Notes: generated by a model not told the origin, from the sequence alone. A stretch of DNA of 64,000 nt from Photobacterium carnosum (GCF_002849605.1 NZ_NPIB01000003.1:1-64000); one strand, 5' to 3'; counted from the stretch's first letter, positions 39,251 to 47,634 are shown. Translations and numbers: made by a program.

Positions 39251-39784
39251 TTACAAATTATTGTTTTTTTCGTAAACAAAAACCGTAGCAGGGGGGAAAT
39301 TAAGCCATACCTTTTTCATGTTGGTTTGCATCAGCTTATTTTCGCGAAGATTATCTGCACCAAATGGACAACGATTTAAATAAGTATATTGAATCAGTTT
39401 GCCACCATGTTCTAAAACGGTACTTATATCATTTAGCGCCTTTGCTTTTGTCTCCGTTGAAAAATTGACAAAAGGGATGCTTGAAATAATCGTTTTAACT
39501 TTTTGGTGTTGATGCCTGTCTTTCATAGTAAAAAGATCCGAGACACAAATAGTCTTATCTATTTTTATTAGTGACTTATGAAAAATAGGGTTATTTTCAT
39601 AAGTGTAAATAGTATCAACCGATTGAATTTCAGCAAGTTTACGAGTGATCACTCCGGAGCCTGCACCTAATTCAATAATAGTATTTTCTGGCGATATATG
39701 TGAAATCATCTCTTGAACTAAAAATTGACTGCTTGATATAACAGAACCCGTATTTTTAGGGTTTCTTAAAAATTCAATTATCAC
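39251..39784 (-). CDS. Class I SAM-dependent methyltransferase, PmtA/KsgA-like
   Basis: The 177-residue protein begins with FLRNPKNTGSVISSSQFL, as in PmtA-like phospholipid N-methyltransferases. The SAM motif I follows (IIELGAGSGVITRKL, residues 36-50) and an acidic motif II (YENNP). The strand IISSIPFVNF replaces the NPPY motif and matches the SSLPF-like motif of that group. It starts at GTG with a weak ribosome site. The target could be a lipid head group; a nucleic acid target is less likely. Confidence 0.75.
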   Translation of the reverse strand: MIIEFLRNPKNTGSVISSSQFLVQEMISHISPENTIIELGAGSGVITRKLAEIQSVDTIYTYENNPIFHKSLIKIDKTICVSDLFTMKDRHQHQKVKTIISSIPFVNFSTETKAKALNDISTVLEHGGKLIQYTYLNRCPFGADNLRENKLMQTNMKKVWLNFPPATVFVYEKNNNL

Positions 39785-39899
39785 TATAGATAGACACCAT
39801 AAAAAAAAGACAGTGCATAGTTACACTATAAACATGAAAAAGCCGTTAGAAAATGTGATGTTTTGTGAAACAGGCAATGAAATATTTACTACAATTACA

Positions 39900-40025
39900 T
39901 TAAATGGGTGAAGTTGGTCTAACTTGAGTCGTTAAATTACCCGCAGTTTGTCGCCAATCAACTGAACCTTTTTTTCTTGCAATAAATCCGTCAACACTGG
40001 TAATGATAAAGACAGAACATTTCAT
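39900..40025 (-). pseudogene. Truncated RibD_C/dihydrofolate-reductase-like gene
   Basis: ATG at 40025, with GAGAG upstream, opens a 41-codon frame that starts like RibD_C-type reductases (MKCSVFIITSVDGFIARK, then G-SVDW). It loses similarity after about 30 residues and ends at TAA 39900. The remaining ~140 residues of such an enzyme are absent. Start signals look intact, so a short peptide may still be made. The flanks of 39785-40192 hold nothing else I can support. Confidence 0.6.
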
Positions 40026-40192
40026 TGTTTATTCTCTCAGAGGGTAAGAATATTGATTTTCTCATATTTATTATTGTGGGATTGAGATGCGTAATGACAT
40101 TTTTATTCTTTTAAACGCATAATTTTGTTGACCTTCTAGTAAGGGGAATGTCTATTCTAGAAAAATATTCAATAACTTCTTTAGGTCACAGT

Positions 40193-40633
40193 ATGTTTAA
40201 AGACAACGTAAGTACAAGTAATATCGTAAAAGCACTGATTGGTGGTTTTTTAGGTACATTAGCATTTACTTTAATGGGTAAATTTATTGCGCCGCATCTT
40301 ATTGGGCATTCAATGAATGTTGCCGCGATTATTGCTCATATGTTAGGAACTTCTGACACTGTTGGCCTGATGATGCACTTCATGGTAGGTACAATTGTAT
40401 TCCCAATTGGTTATCTATTAATTGGTTATAGTCGTTTACCCGGTTCTGGTTGGTTACGTGGTCTATTATTCTTAATTCCAATTTACCTTGGTGCGATGTT
40501 AGTTGTAATGCCAATGGCTGGTAAAGGTATATTCTTCCACAGCATGCCAATGTCAATGGTCGCTTTAATGGGACATATGGTTTACGGTATTATTCTTGGA
40601 CTTGTTGTTGGTACGCCTAAGAATAACAAATAA
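40193..40633 (+). CDS. Four-helix membrane protein, DUF6789-like
   Basis: From ATG 40193 (AGGT six bases upstream) the product is 146 residues. An in-frame ATG at 40148 would add 15 residues, but its AAGGGGA is only a base or two away. Four membrane helices carry small-residue and Met/His-rich faces (FMVGTIVFP, MPMAGKGIFF, MGHMVYG). The GxxM-A-KG-FF and GH-VYG pattern recalls the DUF6789 family, known only as inner-membrane proteins. Role unknown. Confidence 0.65.
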   Translation: MFKDNVSTSNIVKALIGGFLGTLAFTLMGKFIAPHLIGHSMNVAAIIAHMLGTSDTVGLMMHFMVGTIVFPIGYLLIGYSRLPGSGWLRGLLFLIPIYLGAMLVVMPMAGKGIFFHSMPMSMVALMGHMVYGIILGLVVGTPKNNK

Positions 40634-40661
40634 GTTAGCATGGTTATTTATGACTAAAAAT

Positions 40662-40694
40662 AAAAAGCTGAGTATTTAAATAACTCAGCTTTTT
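40662..40694. terminator. Bidirectional terminator
   Basis: Perfect 12-base arms AAAAAGCTGAGT / ACTCAGCTTTTT with a 9-base loop between converging genes. Confidence 0.88.
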
Positions 40695-40727
40695 ATTGTT
40701 ATTATTTGTTGTATTTTTTAATATATT

Positions 40728-41297
40728 TTAGCCATTAATCATTTTTGTAATTGTATCTTTATTATCACGACCATTAGCAAAAATAACGCCACCAATATGG
40801 ATTAGCATAAAGCCTAAAATACCCCACCATGATAGTTTATGAAATGTTTTGCATTGTGCGTATAAAATAAAGTCGTGACCTAAGAAGTGAATGACTAATC
40901 CTGTTATTACAATACTCGCTAAGAATAAATAGAATGCTATATATAACAACCCTTGAAGACGGTCATGTAAGCTATTCTTTTTAAATGGGTTAGGCATAAA
41001 AAGCCCCACTTTTTTAGAATAATATACGCGTAGAAATACGAGTACACCGACGAAATAACCTACAATATAGTGCCATTGGAACATTTCATTACGGATTGAT
41101 TTAGCTATTGTAATTGCTTGTTGTTGTGTAATGGAAAGACTGTCACTGTTAAATCCAGATTGGATAATAGCAGCTATATGTGTTTTATCCATCCACGTCG
41201 AACGTAAAAAAATAGTTAATAAAATAAAAAGAATAGAAAATGCTAATAGCCAGTGAATTAAGCGATGTAGTTTTGGGAAATGAAGTTGCTCAGCCAT
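40728..41297 (-). CDS. Cytochrome b561 family protein
   Basis: ATG at 41297 gives 189 residues; two earlier ATGs exist without better ribosome sites. Four membrane spans carry the histidines expected to bind two b hemes: LHRLIHWLL (about residue 11-15), WHYIVGYFVG, a middle HDRLQG and FHKLSWWGILGFMLIHIGG. These proteins move electrons between quinol and a periplasmic acceptor. The region between helices 1 and 2 is longer than usual. The gene stands alone. Confidence 0.82.
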   Translation of the reverse strand: MAEQLHFPKLHRLIHWLLAFSILFILLTIFLRSTWMDKTHIAAIIQSGFNSDSLSITQQQAITIAKSIRNEMFQWHYIVGYFVGVLVFLRVYYSKKVGLFMPNPFKKNSLHDRLQGLLYIAFYLFLASIVITGLVIHFLGHDFILYAQCKTFHKLSWWGILGFMLIHIGGVIFANGRDNKDTITKMING

Positions 41298-41565
41298 ATA
41301 AATAACCAAAAATAAAAACATTATTTTGTCATTATACCATGGCAATAGTGAATTAATCATGCCGATTACAGGTATAGTGACTTGATTATATCGATTTTTA
41401 GCATATAAATAGCAAATTATATAAAATCAATTGCTCTTATTGTTGTAATGTCGAGCGTTTTGCGTGCAGATTAATCGTGCAATCGTCGTAAAGAATAAAT
41501 GTGTTGATAAAAAATATTACTAATTGATAATAGCATATTCAATATGCCACATAAGAATTAACGGC

Positions 41566-42474
41566 GTGATAAAGTCAAATATATCTCTTAGTAACCACGC
41601 AAAAATTATTTATCCAGATAGCCAAGCTAAAAAATACTCACCATTATGGCGTTATAGAGTGAAATTTATTCTTCGCGCAATGTTCTATCATAAAGCTTTC
41701 CAGCATATCACTTCTGAAATTGATCCTTCTTTGCTAGATACTTTATGTCAACGTAACCCTCGTTTTTTAGAAAAACCATTTCGTCCCTATGTGATTTATG
41801 GAACAAATGCGACTGAACGGGCAAAATTTGTTGTAGAGCATTTTAAGTTTGTCTCTCAATTACCAGCACATATTCGTGACGCTATTTATAAAGATCGTTA
41901 TGGATTAACACTGTGTAACTTTACTGTTGATGATGTCGATTATTGTTTTAAATTGACATTCTATGCTCGTTATCAAAAAGAGGGTGATATGAGTTTAACG
42001 CTCTTTAATGATGCGGATGAAAACTTTTATACCCTGACATTTGCGATTCGAGAAGTAAAAGGGAAGCGTCAATTAGTGATTGGTGGTTTACAAGGCCCTG
42101 CGAGTAGCCCTGAAAATAACCAAAAAATAAAATTACTGACTAAAGCATTATTCGGACAACGTCCAAAAGATTTAATGATTAAAATGGTCACACTGCTCGC
42201 AAATGTTTGGCAGGTAGACACACTGCTTGCTATAAAGAATAGTGCCCATACTTATTCAGCAAAGCGTTACGCTACCGGCAAAATCAAGATGGATTACGAT
42301 AAGCATTGGTTAGCATTAGGTGCAACTGAGTTTGATGAGCATTTATATCAATTAACGCTTGAAGATATTCGCCGTAATCCTGAAGATATTTCACGCCCTA
42401 AACGTGCAATGTATCGTCGACGCTATGAGTGGTTAGATAATACAAAAGTGTTGATTGAACAGAATCTAAAATAA
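41566..42474 (+). CDS. VirK/YbjX (DUF535) family protein
   Basis: The GTG at 41566, eight bases after AAGAA, gives 302 residues; a TTG at 41524 would add 14. It shows the YbjX pattern: RPYV near residue 75, QKEGDMSLTLFND, KRQLVIGGLQGP, the LFGQRPKDLMIKM segment, AIKNSAHTYSAKRY, DYDKHWLALG, and the basic end AMYRRRYEWLD. E. coli YbjX and Shigella VirK belong here; roles are linked to envelope stress or virulence-factor export, mechanism unknown. A terminator follows directly. Confidence 0.88.
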   Translation: MIKSNISLSNHAKIIYPDSQAKKYSPLWRYRVKFILRAMFYHKAFQHITSEIDPSLLDTLCQRNPRFLEKPFRPYVIYGTNATERAKFVVEHFKFVSQLPAHIRDAIYKDRYGLTLCNFTVDDVDYCFKLTFYARYQKEGDMSLTLFNDADENFYTLTFAIREVKGKRQLVIGGLQGPASSPENNQKIKLLTKALFGQRPKDLMIKMVTLLANVWQVDTLLAIKNSAHTYSAKRYATGKIKMDYDKHWLALGATEFDEHLYQLTLEDIRRNPEDISRPKRAMYRRRYEWLDNTKVLIEQNLK

Positions 42475-42517
42475 TTAGATGTGTTAATTTATCTGTTATT
42501 TATTAGATGACACTAAC

Positions 42518-42545
42518 AAACGGCTACCTCTTTAGGTGGCCGTTT
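42518..42545 (+). terminator. Terminator after the VirK/YbjX gene
   Basis: AAACGGCTACC/GGTGGCCGTTT arms (one G-T wobble) with a 6-base loop. It is nearly the same sequence as the terminator at 46072-46103. Confidence 0.75.
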
Positions 42546-42745
42546 GCTGTTATGTTTATAAAGTATAGTAACGAAAGCTAAACAATGCTTAGATTAACTG
42601 CGATATAGCACCTGTTTTTCTCACTGATAACGCTATTTTTACGATATATCAATATTGTCAGTGGGTTCTCATACTGACGTGATATATTTCGCATTATAGG
42701 TAAATTGAAATAGCACGCTATCCATAACAATAGGTTTATAAGATC

Positions 42746-42997
42746 ATGAACAACCCAACAGATTTTTACACACTAAAGCCAGAAATTATTTCACGTCCAG
42801 AGTCAGAAGGCTCATTAGCGACTAAATCATCGATGTTTATCAAACAGACTCGCGTGTATATCCTGAACGTTCAGGAATTCGTTGATAATGACGATAAGAG
42901 TGAAAACCCATTTGGTGTTGAACAATATGCGCTTTGGCCTCGTTTAGCAAAAAGCAAAAAGCGTTTAGAAGATCGTGGTTACATCTTTAATTTTTAA
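42746..42997 (+). CDS. Small conserved-looking protein, unknown
   Basis: This 83-residue soluble protein (start MNNPTDFYTLKPEII, end EDRGYIFNF) has no signal peptide, membrane span or Cys. The N-terminal third is polar; the middle (VYILNVQEFVDN) is a likely beta strand and the end helical and basic. Codon use is like that of core genes, unlike the AT-rich genes further right. It is immediately followed by the first MITE-like repeat. I do not recognise a family. Confidence 0.6.
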   Translation: MNNPTDFYTLKPEIISRPESEGSLATKSSMFIKQTRVYILNVQEFVDNDDKSENPFGVEQYALWPRLAKSKKRLEDRGYIFNF

Positions 42998-43021
42998 CAA
43001 AAGATACAAACAACAAAAGAT

Positions 43022-43154
43022 AGGACACCCATAAAATTACGCTAAATATGACGGGTAATAATACCGTTATTATTTGCTGTGAATACCTGCGAGGGCGATA
43101 GGGAATCTACTCACTGTGTGTGGAAATCTTAAAGAATAAAGATATGGGTGTCCT
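43022..43154 (+). repeat. MITE-like palindromic repeat, copy 1
   Basis: The ends are AGGACACCCAT and ATGGGTGTCCT (perfect 11-base inverted repeat). The interior contains the block GCGAGGGCGATAGGGAATCT shared with copies 2 and 3. It is 133 bases, non-coding, between the 83-residue protein and the PhyH gene. Confidence 0.85.
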
Positions 43155-43262
43155 GTATTTTTTAATGATGATTTTATTACTTGGTTGAATACCACCAGTC
43201 TGGCATTATGCGCCCAAGAATACCGTCGTCAGTAAACGGTACCGAGAGTGTGAAGGTAGTCA

Positions 43263-44051
43263 GTGATAGAAAACAGCCAGCAATTAAGTAACCGTTATGA
43301 TGAACATGGTTACTTTGTGATTAGAAATTATTTCGACGAAGCTCAGATTTCATTACTTAGAAAAGTGGTGCTAAAGTTCCATGAATTGTGGAAAGCAGAC
43401 AACACAGAGTTTTATCATGAAGAAGCATTTAACTCGTCTTTAATTACGGGCAGCGAATATCTACCCATCGATGATAGAACGGTACTTTTTGACTTTATCA
43501 GCTCAAAAAAGATCATGGACGTTGTTGATGCAGTGATACCTGAAAATCCTGCATTTATGAATACACAACTGTTTTTCAACCCCGTAAATCCGCAACAAAA
43601 AGACTTTTGGCATCGTGACTGTCAATATGACTATGATCTTGAAGACCAAATGAAAGTCATATTAGAAACGCAAGTGTTACATCTTCGAGTGCCTTTATTT
43701 GATGAACTTGGCATGGAAATCATCCCCGGTACGCACAAGCGATGGGACAACGAAGAAGAGCACAATGTTCGCCAAGAAGAAAATGGTAAAGTCAGCAATG
43801 ATAGCATCTCTGGCGGTAAACAAATTGGGTTAGCAGCGGGTGACTTGTTAGTGTTTTCAGCTGATATGATCCACCGAGGCTTATACGGCTTAGATCGTTT
43901 AGCATTGGATATTTTGATCTTTGACTCAGCAGCTGATTATGTCGATTACGTTGATGATGATTGCTTACCGCCCCAATCAATATTAAATAAGATTGCCGAC
44001 CCAAGGCTATTTCTCAACACCTTGCACCTGAAATCAATGGTGTGTGCTTAA
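43263..44051 (+). CDS. Phytanoyl-CoA dioxygenase (PhyH) family oxygenase
   Basis: The 262-residue protein is an Fe(II)/2-oxoglutarate dioxygenase. The iron triad is visible as H117-x-D119 (WHRDCQ) and distal H204 (DMIHRG), with R212 (DRLALDI) as the likely 2-oxoglutarate arginine. EIIPGTHKRWD is typical of PhyH. GTG start at 43263, with AAGG upstream. The substrate is unknown; relatives hydroxylate lipids, amino acids or natural products. The gene lies alone between repeat copies 1 and 2 and may have moved with them. Confidence 0.85.
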   Translation: MIENSQQLSNRYDEHGYFVIRNYFDEAQISLLRKVVLKFHELWKADNTEFYHEEAFNSSLITGSEYLPIDDRTVLFDFISSKKIMDVVDAVIPENPAFMNTQLFFNPVNPQQKDFWHRDCQYDYDLEDQMKVILETQVLHLRVPLFDELGMEIIPGTHKRWDNEEEHNVRQEENGKVSNDSISGGKQIGLAAGDLLVFSADMIHRGLYGLDRLALDILIFDSAADYVDYVDDDCLPPQSILNKIADPRLFLNTLHLKSMVCA

Positions 44052-44063
44052 AGATAAAAAGAT

Positions 44064-44214
44064 GGGACAGCCATAAGTTTGATTGTTATCCATTATTTTA
44101 AATAGAAAATACTGTGCCAACCTCCGTCATTCCCTACAGTGAATGCCCGCGAGGGCGATAGGGAATCTAGTCCCTACGTGTTGGGATATTAAAGAGTGAA
44201 GATATGGGTGTCCT
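44064..44214 (+). repeat. MITE-like palindromic repeat, copy 2
   Basis: 151 bases with ends GGGACAGCCAT (two changes from the other copies) and ATGGGTGTCCT. The core forms a nested hairpin: ATTCCCTA...TAGGGAAT around TGCCC/GGGCG. Same orientation as copies 1 and 3. The rest of 44052-44364 is AT-rich leader for the next operon. Confidence 0.85.
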
Positions 44215-44364
44215 GTGTTTTTAATTAGATATAAATATAGATATAAGTAAAATAGGATAAGCGGTTATATGAAAGATTTTACCATCTAATTATCTGATGT
44301 TTAAAGGAAATGTTTGTGATAAAATCGTCATTAATTTAATTATTGACTTTTTTTAGGGATTTGT

Positions 44365-44826
44365 ATGGATCAGTTTTCTGAGCTGAGCGAATTAGTCAAA
44401 GGTGTTTTTTCTTGGGTAATATTATTACCTATTTCAGTTATTGTATCTGGAAAGCTTCTAGCTCAGCCTATTGCGTTATCTGTTGCATCTGAACAGTTGT
44501 TTAAAATTAATCTAAAGATCTTAAAGATTCAATCTACAGGTAATGAGGTTATTTTAGGTTTCGCTGGTTTTATCATAACTACATTTATATTAGGAGTATT
44601 TGCTGGTCAAAAAGTTTATGCTTTAGTTAAAATTAATTTTGGCATTGATCCTGGTCAATTCCAATCTATTTGTTTCTTTGGTGCCTTTTTGACGGTATTA
44701 TGGACTGCTATTTTTTTTGTGATTCATTATACTTTTAGTATGAAAAATGGTTCAAGCTTTATTGAAAATAAAAATGAATACGAGCAACGAATTATAGAAC
44801 TAAAAGATAAAGGTATTAAGGGATGA
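44365..44826 (+). CDS. Three-helix membrane protein, partner of the MinD-like ATPase
   Basis: The 153-residue protein has membrane segments at about 12-30, 62-82 and 100-122. A charged C-terminal tail (NKNEYEQRIIELKDKGIKG) could form a cytoplasmic coiled helix. I recognise no family. Its stop overlaps the start of the ATPase gene (ATGA-type overlap), so the two are translated together and the products likely act as a membrane complex. Very AT-rich codon use and flanking repeats suggest acquisition by transfer. Confidence 0.65.
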   Translation: MDQFSELSELVKGVFSWVILLPISVIVSGKLLAQPIALSVASEQLFKINLKILKIQSTGNEVILGFAGFIITTFILGVFAGQKVYALVKINFGIDPGQFQSICFFGAFLTVLWTAIFFVIHYTFSMKNGSSFIENKNEYEQRIIELKDKGIKG

Positions 44827-45881
44827 ATATGTGTAAGGATAAAAGTACATCTTGTAAGGTGTTAGCTATTGTTAGTGGTAAAGGCGGTAGTGGTAAAACG
44901 ATGCTTACATCTACAATCGCTAGTATTTTAGATGAATCAGGGAAATCAGTTTTATTAATTGATGCTGACTTTGGTACGGCAGGACTTACATATTATTTAG
45001 GATTGAATGAAGTATCAAATATTAGTGTAGGCTTGACTAATATATTTTCTAATAAAAAATCCACATCTCTTGATTCTGAAGATATAATTGAAAATTTAAA
45101 TTCTTACAAGAATACTTCATTTATTGGTGTTGGAGACCATAGGCGTTATAAAGAATCTGGAGGGCAGAATTTTTTTCATGAATACTTTGATGATTTTTTA
45201 ACAATAATTAAAGAAAAAAATATATTTGATTATATTGTTATAGATTGTCGTGGTGGTATTGATGAAGAATCTATAACTGTATGTAGGTCTGCTGATGATA
45301 TTATTATTGTTGCTGAAACTGATACTACATCATTTCAAGCAACACAATATTTAGTTGATGTTCTTTATGATAACGGTATATCAGATAAAATAACTGGATT
45401 TTTCATTAATAAAGTATTTGATGATCCGTCTGTAATTATGCGCAATGGAGCAGTGAGTTTTAAATGTAGATATTTATCTTCTATTCCATTTGATCTTGAT
45501 GCAATAAAAAGCTTTATCGTTGGTGAAATTCCATCAATTTCTGGGACATTTAGTTCTCAAATTTGGAATGGATTATGTAAAATTAATAGTCTTAATGATA
45601 TTAAAAAACCAATAATGAAACCGTTGAAGTCTAATCAATTTTCAATAGTTAGTTTTAAAGATGTAAAAATAAATATTGGTTCTTATCTTTTATCAATTGT
45701 ATTATTTTTATCTATATTCATGATTCTTATTTCTTTATTTATGTCTAATGATGATTTATATTCAAATTTATGGCCATTCTTTTTGGTATCTTTGATTTTA
45801 TCAATATTTACTTCTTCAGATAAAGTTAAAAAGAAAATTGGTTCGTATTATATAAAATTATTATCTATATTTAAAAGTTAA
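44823..45881 (+). CDS. MinD/ParA-like P-loop ATPase with C-terminal membrane anchor
   Basis: The 352-residue protein has a deviant Walker A box with the signature lysine (SGKGGSGKT, residues 18-26), a switch I-like DADFG (47-51) and a switch II-like DCRGGID (141-147). An intact NTPase of the MinD/ParA class is thus expected to about residue 265. Unlike MinD (amphipathic helix) or ParA (soluble), it ends with two membrane helices (about 286-306 and 314-331) and a basic tail. A sampled 60-base line is 25% G+C. It is coupled to the preceding membrane protein. No ParB, MinE, flagellar or plasmid partner is present; function unknown. Confidence 0.8.
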   Translation: MNMCKDKSTSCKVLAIVSGKGGSGKTMLTSTIASILDESGKSVLLIDADFGTAGLTYYLGLNEVSNISVGLTNIFSNKKSTSLDSEDIIENLNSYKNTSFIGVGDHRRYKESGGQNFFHEYFDDFLTIIKEKNIFDYIVIDCRGGIDEESITVCRSADDIIIVAETDTTSFQATQYLVDVLYDNGISDKITGFFINKVFDDPSVIMRNGAVSFKCRYLSSIPFDLDAIKSFIVGEIPSISGTFSSQIWNGLCKINSLNDIKKPIMKPLKSNQFSIVSFKDVKINIGSYLLSIVLFLSIFMILISLFMSNDDLYSNLWPFFLVSLILSIFTSSDKVKKKIGSYYIKLLSIFKS

Positions 45882-46071
45882 ATTGTTAATTAAAAGATAT
45901 CTATTTATGTTTGCTTTTTAATACTTGGATAATTATTTTCTATAATAGATTTAAATATTTACCGAGTCGACGACATCTATTCAAAGTACTAGAAAAGTAA
46001 TTATTACGGATATTATAAATAGAAAAAATATAGAACCATATAAATTATTATCTAACCATCTAGCTTTAAAT

Positions 46072-46103
46072 AAAAACGGCCATCTTTTTAGGTGGCCGTT
46101 TTT
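46072..46103. terminator. Bidirectional terminator after the ATPase operon
   Basis: Perfect 11-base arms AAAAACGGCCA / TGGCCGTTTTT. The 190 bases before it (45882-46071) contain a start-less open stretch but no gene I can support. Confidence 0.85.
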
Positions 46104-46156
46104 ATTTAAACTTACCAAACAGCAGTATTAACTGTAGGCTACTTGGGTGTAATAGA

Positions 46157-46298
46157 AACATAGGACACCCATGAAATTGTATCGATATGGTAGTTAATAA
46201 CTAACCGTTATTCTCTACAGTGAATGCCCGTGAGGGCGATAGGGAATCTACTTACAGCGTGCTGAAATTTTCAAGAAAAGATATGGGTGTCCTATGTT
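46157..46298 (+). repeat. MITE-like palindromic repeat, copy 3 (best termini)
   Basis: A perfect 16-base terminal inverted repeat, AACATAGGACACCCAT / ATGGGTGTCCTATGTT, encloses the shared core (GTGAGGGCGATAGGGAATCT). It lies between the ATPase operon terminator and the toxin-antitoxin promoter. Confidence 0.88.
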
Positions 46299-46369
46299 TT
46301 TTTGGGTGGTGGAAATGCGTTTTTTCAAAATAGTGCATCCAATTATCGTTGTATTAAAATCATTTACAT

Positions 46370-46387
46370 TAGTCCATATCTGGACTA
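46370..46387. promoter_or_regulatory. Operator of the RES toxin-antitoxin operon
   Basis: TAGTCCA-TATC-TGGACTA has perfect 7-base arms and ends three bases before a TATAAT (46391-46396) that is a good -10. The antitoxin start is 34 bases further on. Autorepression by the antitoxin is the expected use. Confidence 0.65.
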
Positions 46388-46420
46388 AATTATAATAAAG
46401 CTCCATTTGAGGATTTTATT

Positions 46421-46822
46421 ATGAGTTTAGCCAAAGAGAGCGGTTTTGATGCTAAAGCATTAGCAATGGCTGGGTTTAAAGCTGCCGATAATATTTTATC
46501 GGCATGGGGATGCACTGCCCAGCAAAGCCAACATATTTTAAAGCTGTCAAAATCGTCATATCATAAATTTAAAGCGACGCCTGAAACAACCAAATTAAGT
46601 GATGATCAACTAGAACGTGTCAGCTATCTATTAAATATGCATCAAGCATTGCGTATTGTATTTAGTAACCCAGTTAATATTAGTAATTTTATGGGGATGA
46701 AAAATAACAATGATTATTTTTCAGGGCGTTCACCGCTGGAAATTATTGAATCAGGAAAGTTTGGTGATTTATATGAAGTTGCACGGCGTGTTGATGCGTT
46801 GAGAGGTGGGCTATGGGGATAG
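46421..46822 (+). CDS. Xre/MbcA/ParS-type antitoxin (DUF2384)
   Basis: The 133-residue protein has an N-terminal Xre-like helix-turn-helix (about 20-75, ending LSDDQLERVSYLL) and a C-terminal DUF2384 toxin-binding region, with ALRIVFSNP, the GRSPLEIIESGKFGDLYEV motif and RVDALRGG. It neutralises the RES toxin and probably represses the operon through the palindrome upstream. The gene overlaps the toxin gene by 10 bases. Confidence 0.9.
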   Translation: MSLAKESGFDAKALAMAGFKAADNILSAWGCTAQQSQHILKLSKSSYHKFKATPETTKLSDDQLERVSYLLNMHQALRIVFSNPVNISNFMGMKNNNDYFSGRSPLEIIESGKFGDLYEVARRVDALRGGLWG

Positions 46823-47496
46823 AAGATAGCCAGTTAATGATGAAAGGCCATCGATTAATTAATACTAAATATCCTACGATTAATCTATTTGATGATGTGG
46901 CGAGTCCTGAAGAATTTGAGATGTTATATGCAATTCAAGCAATGACAAATCCTCGGTTACGTGATGAAGTGGGAAATATATCATTAATCAATACATCAGA
47001 GATTCCATTTCACTGCGAACGTGGGCGTAGTTATGCGGTTGCCCCATTTACACATATTAATCCTAATGGTGGTCGATTTAACGATGGGTATTTTGGCGCG
47101 TTGTATATCGCATTAAGTGAAGAGACTGCCGCATTAGAAGTTAAATATCATCAAGAAAAGTATTGGTCGAATATTGAAGGCTTAGAATATGATCGCTTCG
47201 TATTTAGAAATTTAATTGTTAGCTATAATCTAGAATCTTGCCATGAAGTGACACATAAGGATGATGACATACTTAACCTTAATTCTTATGTTGCTTCACA
47301 GCAATTAGCGCGTGAATTAAAGAAAGATAACTGCCAAGCGGTAAAATATCCCTCAGTACGTTCAGAGTTGGGCATCTGTTGGGCGCTGTTTACGCCAAAG
47401 CCTGTTCATGATGTTGTGCAATCGAATCTTCTGGAAATGATTTGGGATGGCGAGAAGATAGCTGAAGTAAATAAAATTAATCATATGAATATTTAG
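46813..47496 (+). CDS. RES-domain toxin
   Basis: The 227-residue protein carries the RES features: an early HRLINTKY, GGRFNDGYFGALYIALSEETAALEVKYH with the Arg and Glu expected in the NAD-binding site, and a C-terminal conserved Ser/Glu block (SVRSELGICWALF). Known RES toxins (MbcT, ParT) degrade NAD+ or ADP-ribosylate a target, and cause growth arrest. Full length with no disruption. A leading stretch of about 40 residues precedes the core. Translation is coupled to the antitoxin. Confidence 0.9.
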   Translation: MGIEDSQLMMKGHRLINTKYPTINLFDDVASPEEFEMLYAIQAMTNPRLRDEVGNISLINTSEIPFHCERGRSYAVAPFTHINPNGGRFNDGYFGALYIALSEETAALEVKYHQEKYWSNIEGLEYDRFVFRNLIVSYNLESCHEVTHKDDDILNLNSYVASQQLARELKKDNCQAVKYPSVRSELGICWALFTPKPVHDVVQSNLLEMIWDGEKIAEVNKINHMNI

Positions 47497-47580
47497 TTAT
47501 CGCCCCTTGTGAGTTTTTTCTCTAAAGACGTTTTATAGTACCAATTTAATACTTTTATTTTGTTGTTTATATGAGCAAAT

Positions 47581-47608
47581 AAAAAACGACCACCCAAAGG
47601 CAGCCGCT
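47581..47608 (-). terminator. Terminator of the M14 carboxypeptidase gene
   Basis: On the minus strand, AGCGGCTGCC/GGTGGTCGT arms pair with G-U wobbles and are followed by six Ts. It resembles the terminators at 42518 and 46072. Confidence 0.6.
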
Positions 47609-47634
47609 AATTTTATACCTATCAATAATCAGTA

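Noticed and set aside
45960..46125. Open stretch after the ATPase gene
   Set aside because: About 55 codons lie open but without a start, and they run through an obvious terminator hairpin.
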